Below the pieces are notes generated by a model. It did not search any database and was not told the origin of the DNA. It was given only the letters and a program-made list of their open reading frames with translations. Both the position numbers and the translations under genes were made by a program. From positions 992,001 to 1,056,000 of the forward strand of contig CAWJLE010000005.1 of assembly GCA_963843645.1 (NCBI GenBank): DNA of 64,000 nucleotides, read 5' to 3'. Positions within the stretch are counted from its first letter, which is position 1. Each line of letters opens with the position of its first letter. Positions 57,781 to 64,000 of this stretch are shown here, in pieces. Source of the DNA: CAWJLE01 sp963843645. GTDB taxonomy: Bacteria; Chloroflexota; Anaerolineae; DAOTYC01.

Positions 57781-58750
57781 ATGGGAAACAACGGTAAGAG
57801 CTGGCTGAGAAGACTGACGGATTTTCGCGAGTTCATGGTGCTCGCGGCCGTGGTCTTGCTGGCTTGCTTCATTTAGCGTTCAACCATAACTTCGCGACCG
57901 CCTACAACATCCAGGTCATCATGCGGCAGGTCGCCATCTTCGGCATTCTGGCCATTGCCGAAACCGCTGTGATTATCACCGCCGGTATCGAGTTGTCGCC
58001 CGGCTCGATGCTGGCCTTCTTTGGCGTCATGGTCGCGTATGCTGTTGACCGGCGGCCTCAGCACGCCCATCGCAGTCGTCGGCGTGCTGGTGTTGGGTGT
58101 GGTCGATAGGGCTGTATCATTCATTTTTCATCACACGGGTGGGGTTGGCGCCCTTCATCATCACGTTGGGGTCGCTGTCGATCTTCCGTGGCATCGCCGT
58201 CGTTTCGACCAACGGTTATCCGATCCCCATCAAGAGTGACGCCTTCCTGTGGATCGGGCAGGGTCTGTTGTTCGACCTCATTCCGGTGCCTCTCGTCATC
58301 CTGATCGTGGTTGCCTTCGGAGTGAACTACATCTTGAACCAGACGGCCCTGGGGCGGCACATCTACGCCCTCGGTGGCAATCCGGAAGCCGCCCGCCTGT
58401 CCGGCATCCCGGTGCGCAAGGTGCTGACTTACGTCTACGTTCAGGCCGGGGTCTTGTTCGGGATCAGTTCCATCATCCTGGCCAGCCGGCTGGGCCAGGG
58501 CATGCCGGGTGTCGGCGTGGGCTACGAGCTCAACGCCGTGGCCGCCGCCGTAATCGGCGGCACCAGCCTTTCCGGCGGAGTCGGCACCGTGCTGGGCACC
58601 ATCGTCGGCGCGACTCTGATGGCCCTGATCGACAACTTCATCGTGTTGTCGCGGGTCGAGTCGTGGTGGAACGACCTGATCATCGGCGTGGTGATCGTCG
58701 TGGCAGTTACCGTAGACATGATCACTACCCGGCGTCGGGCGCGGCAGTAA
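57781..58750 (+). CDS. CUT2 ABC transporter permease 1, frameshifted
   Basis: About 322 residues from ATG 57781. N-terminal helix LAAVVLLACFI, an indel near 57870, then FNHNFATAYNIQVIMRQVAI and ITAGIELSPGSMLAFFGVMV. Another region of indels at about 58045-58130 leads to APFIITLGSLSIFRGIAVVS, ALGRHIYALGGNPEAARLSG and AAVIGGTSLSGGVGTVLGTI. It is a close paralogue of the next gene, pointing to tandem duplication. Confidence 0.87.
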
Positions 58751-58793
58751 CGAAGAATGAAGGCGGCTCGGCCTGAGACAAGGAAGGTTATCG

Positions 58794-59763
58794 ATGACTG
58801 TTGAGAAGAGCAGATCTTTCTGGCAGAGGGTGGAAGAAATCCGTGAGATCAACGTTCTGGCCTTTGTGCTGTTCGCGGGCATCTTCCTGTTTTTGCGCAA
58901 CCCGACGTTCCTGTCAGTTTTCAACGTACAGGTGATCCTCCGCCAGGTGGCGGTGTTCGGTATTTTGGGTATTGCCGAAACCTTCGTCATCATCGCCCTC
59001 GGCATCGACCTGTCGGTCGGCTCGGTGGTGGCTTTTAGCGGCATCATTTCGGCGTTGATCTTGAACAGCACCGGCAGCCTGACGCTGACTATCGTGGGAG
59101 TGCTCCTCGTCGGCGTCGCTCATCGGCGCCATGCACGGTCTGTTCGTAACCAAGCTGGGCGTTGCGCCGTTCATCATCACCCTGGGCTCGCTGTCCATTT
59201 TCCGCGGCGCGTCCTTCGTCATCTCCAAAGGCTATCCGCTGCTGGTCTTCGACGATCGCTTCCGCTGGTTGGGACAGGGCCTCATTTGGAAGATTCCCGT
59301 GCCGGTGGTGATTCTGATCGTCGTGGCTATCTTGACCGGGTTCGTGTTAGCCTACACGTCACTCGGGCGATACGTGTACGCGATAGGCGGCAACCCGGAG
59401 GCCGCTCGCATGTCGGGTGTGCCCGTGCAGTGGGTGCTGATGTTCGTTTACATCCAATCGTCACTTTTGGCGGCGCTGGTCGGCCTGATTATCGCCGGAC
59501 GCCTGGCCGAAGGGCTCGCCAGTGTGGCAGTTGGCTACGAGTTGACCGCTATCGCAGGCGCCATCATCGGCGGCACCAGCTTTCTGGGTGGCGTCGGCAC
59601 GGTGCGCGGCACGTTGTTGGGCGCGCTGCTGATGGGCATGGTGGACAATGCGCTCATCAACCAGCGCGTGAATGCATACTGGTATAACCTCGTCATCGGC
59701 GCCGTAATCGTTCTGGCTGTGACAATCGACGTGCTGCGCAGCCGCGGACAGCGAACGAGCTAG
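58794..59763 (+). CDS. CUT2 ABC transporter permease 2, one frameshift
   Basis: About 323 residues from ATG 58794. VQVILRQVAVFGILGIAETF, IALGIDLSVGSVVAFSGIIS, then an indel near 59118, APFIITLGSLSIFRGASFVI, SLGRYVYAIGGNPEAARMSG and GAIIGGTSFLGGVGTVRGTL. Nearly the same motifs as permease 1 but diverged at the termini. A heterodimeric channel of the two is likely. Confidence 0.9.
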
Positions 59764-59897
59764 AGCTTTCCAACGTGGTTGCCAACAGGTGAAGCCTCGA
59801 AAGGAGGTGAGGAAGACTCTCGACAGATTCTGTGTATTTTTAGAAGTGCGACGTTCGTGTTCCTATTGGAACAGTTCCTTAATGAGGAGGAAATGCA

Positions 59898-61839
59898 ATG
59901 CGTAAGTTGATGACGGTTGTTCTGTTGGTTGTCGTGCTGGGCACTCTGATCGGGGCCGCCCCAACAGGCGCGCAGGAGCCGGTCAAGACGAACGGCTTCA
60001 CTTTCGGCGGTCTGGGTAAGGTCGTCCACCCGTACTGGGATGAGGTCGGAATGGGCGTCAAGAACGCCGCCGCAATGGCCCAGTCAACCGCGGTCTTTGA
60101 GAACCCCAGCAAGGAGGACGTGGCTCGCCAGGTCACCGTGCTGGAAGGGTACGTCGCCCAGAACGTAGACGGCATCGTTTTCGGTGCTTCCGATCCCGGT
60201 GCGTTCGACAAGGTCGTGAAGGATGCACTGGCGAAGAAGATCCCCGTCGTCACGTTCGACTCCGATGCACCCACCAGCGGCCGTCTCCTTTACATCGGCC
60301 CGAATGGCTACACCGGTGGATTCCTGGCCGGCAAGCGCATGGCCGAGGTCCTGAACGGCGCGGGCAAGGTAGCCATCCAGGTCGGCTCACTGACCGCGTT
60401 GAATGCAAAGGATCGCATCCAGGGCTTCAAGGACGCGATTAAGGACACCAAGATCGAGATCGTGGCAGAAGACGTTGACCAGGAAGATGCCCAGGTTGCG
60501 AACGCGCACTCCGAGGCGATCCTGGCCGCGAATCCGGATCTGGCCGGTTTCTACGGCGTGTACGCTTACAACGGCCCGGCGCAGGCCCGCGCCCTGCAGG
60601 CCGCCGGCAAGAAGCCCGGTGAGGTTAAGGTCGTCTGCTTCGACGCTCTGGACGAGACAGTGCAGTTCATCAACCAGGGCTACATCGACTCGGCCATCGA
60701 CAATCGCCAGTACAACTTCGGTTTCTTCGCCACGATGATCCTGTGGAACATGAAGGTCTACGGCGTCGACGATACGCTGACGATGCTGGGCTTCGATCCC
60801 ACCAAGGATCCCAAGGACAACATCCTGTACACGCCGACCTACGTGGTCGACCAAGGACGATCTGGCGGACTATGGCAAGTGGCACGATACGATCAAGACC
60901 CCGCCCGCCCCGGCAGCCAAGACCGACGGCTTCACTTTCGGCGGCTTGGGCAAGGTCGTGCATCCGTACTGGGATGAAGTTGCGCAGGGCGTGAAGAACG
61001 GCGCCAAGGCCGGCAACTCCAGCGCCGTGTTCGAGAATCCCAGCAAGGAAGACGTGGCCCGCCAGGTGACCGTGCTGGAAGGTTACGTTGCGCAGAACGT
61101 GGACGGCATCGTCTTCGGCGCTTCCGACCCCGGTGCGTTCGACAAGGTTGTGAAGGATGCCCTGGCCAAGGGTATCCCCGTGGTGACCTTCGATTCCGAC
61201 GCTCCGACGAGCGGCCGCCTGGTTTACGTCGGCCCGAACAATGCCCTGTCGGGCGGTCTGTTGGGCGCCCGGATGAAGGAAATCCTGGGCGGCAAGGGTA
61301 ACGTGGCGATCGAGGTCGGCTCGCTGACCGCGCTCAACGCCAAGGATCGTATCTCCGGCTTCAAGAAGGCCATCGAGGGCACCGACATCAAGATCGTAAC
61401 CGAAGACGTGGATCAGGAAGACGCCCAGGTCGCCAACGCGCATGCCGAGGCCATCCTGTCCGCCAATCCTGACCTGGCCGGCATGTACGGCGTCTACGCG
61501 TACAACGCCCCAGCCCAGGCGCGCGCGGTGCAGGCCGCCGGCAAGCAGCCCGGCGACATCAAGATCGTCGGCTTCGACGCGCTGGAAGAGACCATCCAGT
61601 TCATGGAGAAGGGCTGGATCGACTCTGTCGTCGATCATCGTCAGTACAACTTCGGCTACTACGCCGTCATGATGCTGACGAACATGAAGATCTTCGGCAC
61701 GACAACACGCTGTACATGTTGGGCTTCGACGCGACCGAAGGATCCGAAGGACAACATCAAGTTCACGCCGTCCTATCTGATCACCGGTAGACGCTGCCCG
61801 ACTACAAGGCATGGCACACGGTCGGTGTTCGGCAAGTAA
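59898..61839 (+). CDS. Fused tandem sugar-binding protein (two SBP domains in one chain), frameshifted
   Basis: About 645 residues. ATG 59898 follows GAGGAGG. Signal peptide 1-24 (LMTVVLLVVVLGTLIGAAPT). Binding domain 1 (about 30-325) and domain 2 (about 345-645) are near copies: each has NGFTFGGLGKVVHPYWDEV or DGFTFGGLGKVVHPYWDEV, then FENPSKEDVARQVTVLEGYV, VDGIVFGASDPGAFDKVVKD, VVTFDSDAPTSGRL and GSLTALNAKDRI. Correcting one base near 60852 joins them through TKDDLADYGKWHDTIKTPPA and PAAK. Later indels at about 61700 and 61790 blur the C-terminus. Both ligand pockets keep the same conserved segments. It supplies substrate to the two permeases upstream. Confidence 0.85.
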
Positions 61840-61861
61840 CGGTTGCTCGCGAAGTCAGCTG

Positions 61862-61892
61862 GCCCCCCTGGAGGAATCTCCTCCAGGGGGGC
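61862..61892 (+). terminator. Strong GC hairpin after the binding-protein gene
   Basis: A perfect 14-bp stem (61862-61875 with 61879-61892) with loop ATC, 23 bases after the stop. No U-tract follows, so it may protect the upstream message and reduce, not stop, read-through into the dehydrogenase gene. Confidence 0.6.
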
Positions 61893-62089
61893 GGCCGGCG
61901 ATTGGTCACCTGGGTGAGCGTCGTGTGCGAACGAATCGCGCCGGCATCGTTGCGGGAGCGGTCTTGCCAGACTCAAACGAGCGGCTCTTGCGCAGACGAC
62001 GCGCCACTCAGCATGCCAACGGCCGGCTCAGCAGTCGAACAGTGCAGAACACAGGTCGTCAGATCGATCAGAAATTTAGGAGGTCTCAG

Positions 62090-63546
62090 ATGGCAGTGAA
62101 GAAGACGAAGAACTACATCAATGGCGAGTGGGTGGCATCCGAAGTCGGATCGCATCCTCGACGTGACCAACCCGGCCACTGGGGAGGTCCTGGCGCACGA
62201 AGTGCTGTCCACGGTGGAAGAGGCCAATGAAGCCGTCGCGGCGGCCAAGAGGCGTTCTGGGAGTGGCGCGAGACGCCGCCATACACCCGGGCGCGGTACA
62301 TGTTCCGACTGAAGAACGCCCTCGAAGATCGACTTCGAAGAGCATCGCGCGCACGGTCACGATGGAGAACGGCAAGAACATCGACGAAGCCCGGGGCGAA
62401 GTCCGCCGCGCGATCGAAAACGTCGAGGTGGCGTGCGGCATTCCGTCCCTCATCCGGGGTTATAACCTGGAAGATGTGGCAACCAGGATGGACGAAGAAG
62501 CCCTCCGCCAGCCGATGGGCGTCTTCTGCTCGATCAACCCGTTCAATTTCCCGGCCATGGTGCCGATGTGGTTCATTCCGTACGCGCTGGCCTGCGGCAA
62601 CACATACGTCGTCAAGCCGTCGCGCCAGACGCCCCTGCCATGAACAAGATCGTGGACATCTGCGATGAGGTCGATTTCCCGCCCGGCGTGCTGAACCTGG
62701 TCAACGGCACGCACGACGTCACCGATGCCCTGCTCACGCACCCGGACATGAAAGGCGTGTCTTTCGTCGGATCCACGCCGGCCGGGCTGCACGTTTATAA
62801 GACGGCGACGGCCGCCGGCAAACGCGCGCAGTGCCAGGGTGGTGCCAAGAACATGATGGTCGTCATGCCCGACGCGGATGTCCCCGGCACGATGGGTGCC
62901 ATCATGACCTCGTCCTACGGCTGCGCCGGCCAGCGCTGCCTGGCCGGCTCGGTGATCCTGGCCGTCGGCGACGTGTACGAAGAGGTGAAGAAGCGCGATC
63001 GTGGCGCCGCGTCCAAGATCCGCGTCGGCTATGGCCTGGATGAGGGCGTGCAGATGGGCCCGGTGATCTCGGCCAAAGCTAAGGCAACGATCCTCGAGTA
63101 CATCGAGATCGGGCTGAAGGAAGGCGCCAAACTGTTCTGGACGGGCGCGGAATCCAGGTGCCCGGCTACCCGAACGGCCATTTCGTCGGCCCGACCGTCT
63201 TCGACAATGTCAACGCCAAGATGCGCATCGTCAACGAGGAGATCTTCGGCCCGGTCGCTGGCCATCATGCAGCGTGGAGGACCTGGAAGAAGCGATGCAC
63301 GTGATCGACGCCAACCCGTACGGCAATGCGGCTTCGATCTTCACCCAGAACGGCGGCGCGGCCCGTGAGTTCAGGTATCGCGTGGAAGCCGGCAACATCG
63401 GCATCAACGTGGGCATTGCGGCGCCTATCGCTTCTTTCCCGTTCGCCGGCAAGAAGCTGTCTTTCTTCGGCGACCTGCACGGACAGGGCGAGGATGGCAT
63501 CAACTTCTTCACCGATCGGAAAGTCGTCATCACTCGCTGGTTCTAG
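62090..63546 (+). CDS. Methylmalonate-semialdehyde dehydrogenase (CoA-acylating), frameshifted
   Basis: About 485 residues; ATG 62090 follows TAGGAGGT. It converts malonate- or methylmalonate-semialdehyde to acetyl- or propionyl-CoA. Family signatures: KKTKNYINGEWVASE, SDRILDVTNPATGEVLAHEV, QPMGVFCSINPFNFPAMVPM, CGNTYVVKPS, FPPGVLNLVNGTHDVTDALL, KNMMVVMPDAD and the catalytic Cys in YGCAGQRCLAGS; the end reads FFGDLHGQGEDGINFFTDRK. Indels near 62145, 62250, 62335, 62635, 62995, 63160 and 63260. In inositol catabolism this enzyme is IolA and in valine catabolism MmsA; the adjacent polyol/sugar ABC system favours the first. Confidence 0.88.
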
Positions 63547-63558
63547 CGGACTCGTGAA

Positions 63559-63581
63559 GGCGAAGTTTCCATAACTTCGCC
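63559..63581. repeat. Small hairpin after the dehydrogenase gene
   Basis: GGCGAAGTT and AACTTCGCC with a 5-base loop, 13 bp after the stop codon. Possible weak terminator; similar to but not the same as the ACTTCCGAAGT family. Confidence 0.45.
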
Positions 63582-63611
63582 GAGCTTAGATCTCGGAAGG
63601 AGAAAGCACCC

Positions 63612-64000
63612 ATGGAACTAGGTACGTTTGGCGCTATCCTGACCTATCGCCCTCGATTTTGAGGGCAAGATCACCCAGCTTCTACCAATCGGCGTCGGAG
63701 GCCAGCACCGCCGGTGAGGCCGGCGCCGTGTTCGCCGAAATGGCGGTCGATGGAGAGAAGCGAGCCAAAGTGCTGGAGCGGACCCGGCGCGAATGCGTGG
63801 CGGAGATGATTCTCGAGCCAATCCACGACTTCCGCAGCGAGGACTATCCGGTCGAGGCCGTGACGTCGGCCGCGGACCCGGCGGAGTGGGCCAAAGCCGC
63901 GCTTCAGATCGAGGCCGTGGCTGAGAAATTCTACAGCACAGCGAGCGCGAAGGTCTCTGTGCCGGAGGTTGCCCGTGTCCTGAAGAAGGTGGCCAGGCAG
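63612..64000 (+). CDS. Ferritin-like (rubrerythrin-type) four-helix protein, partial, frameshifted
   Basis: Cut by the window end. ATG 63612 follows GGAAGGAGAAAG. After indels near 63645 and 63675 the frame reads FYQSASEASTAGEAGAVFAE, then KRAKVLERTRRECVAEMILE and, further on, ALQIEAVAEKFYSTASAKVS. The two FYxxAS repeats about 85 residues apart mark the two helix pairs of a ferritin-like fold. Helix-borne Glu residues before FY (DFEGKITSFYQS after correction, IEAVAEKFY) could ligate iron. It follows the dehydrogenase with the same spacing as operon genes. A role in oxidative protection is only an inference. Confidence 0.7.

Overview
This 64 kb window is GC-rich bacterial chromosome, most likely from an uncultured member of the Chloroflexota (Anaerolineae or a relative). 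This is an inference from gene content: an exported protein with an NBR1-type Ig domain, lipoproteins and a CAP protein with long Thr/Pro linkers, a LysM envelope protein, a single-chain chelatase, CUT2 sugar transporters, and Gram-negative-like SD/sigma-70 signals. No marker gene proves the phylum.

Layout. 1-4.4 kb: two-component and PAS signalling, an ECF sigma/anti-sigma pair and an exported Ig-domain protein. 4.5-13.5 kb (minus strand): a CUT2 sugar ABC operon with two permeases, one ATPase and two adjacent Tat-type binding proteins, ending with a metallo-beta-lactamase-fold hydrolase and an Old Yellow Enzyme. It has a strong promoter about 340 bp upstream of its first gene. 14.6-19.8 kb: sugar porter, GH15 glucoamylase and zinc glucose dehydrogenase. 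20-30.7 kb: a GxGYxYP protein, a Crp/Fnr regulator, a selenophosphate synthetase with an in-frame TGA (Sec), ribose-5-phosphate isomerase, a disulfide oxidoreductase, the selenocysteine tRNA gene, a lipoprotein and an FmdB-type zinc ribbon. 30.7-37.2 kb: a large membrane-anchored protein, an M16 peptidase/TPR lipoprotein/MBL operon and a LysM protein. 37.6-44 kb: greA, lysS, a GH57 glycosidase and the chelatase. 44-54.6 kb: EamA transporter, an orphan Phd antitoxin, ArsR/CDP-alcohol transferase/lgt, a GAF histidine kinase, a nitrilase-like protein lacking its nucleophile, a CAP protein, and an ABC-2 exporter fused to a SpoIIM domain. 55-64 kb: a LacI-controlled CUT2 operon with two permeases and a binding protein made of two fused copies, followed by a methylmalonate-semialdehyde dehydrogenase and a ferritin-like protein.

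The clearest special system is selenium: a Sec-containing SelD with a SECIS-like hairpin, and selC 3.6 kb away with its own promoter. The carbohydrate genes form two sugar-import islands (the second possibly for inositol) plus an alpha-glucan module (GH15, GH57, glucose dehydrogenase, sugar porter).

Quality warning: many genes contain single-base indels, often in compensating pairs (about 2.2-3 kb, 7.7-17.6 kb, 33.5-34 kb, 37.9-43.1 kb, 46-47 kb, 51.6 kb and 53.5-63.6 kb), while other stretches (for example 18.7-30.7 kb and 47.1-51.4 kb) are clean. I read these as consensus errors, not gene decay, and annotate such genes over their full restored span. Several families of palindromic repeats occupy the intergenic gaps.
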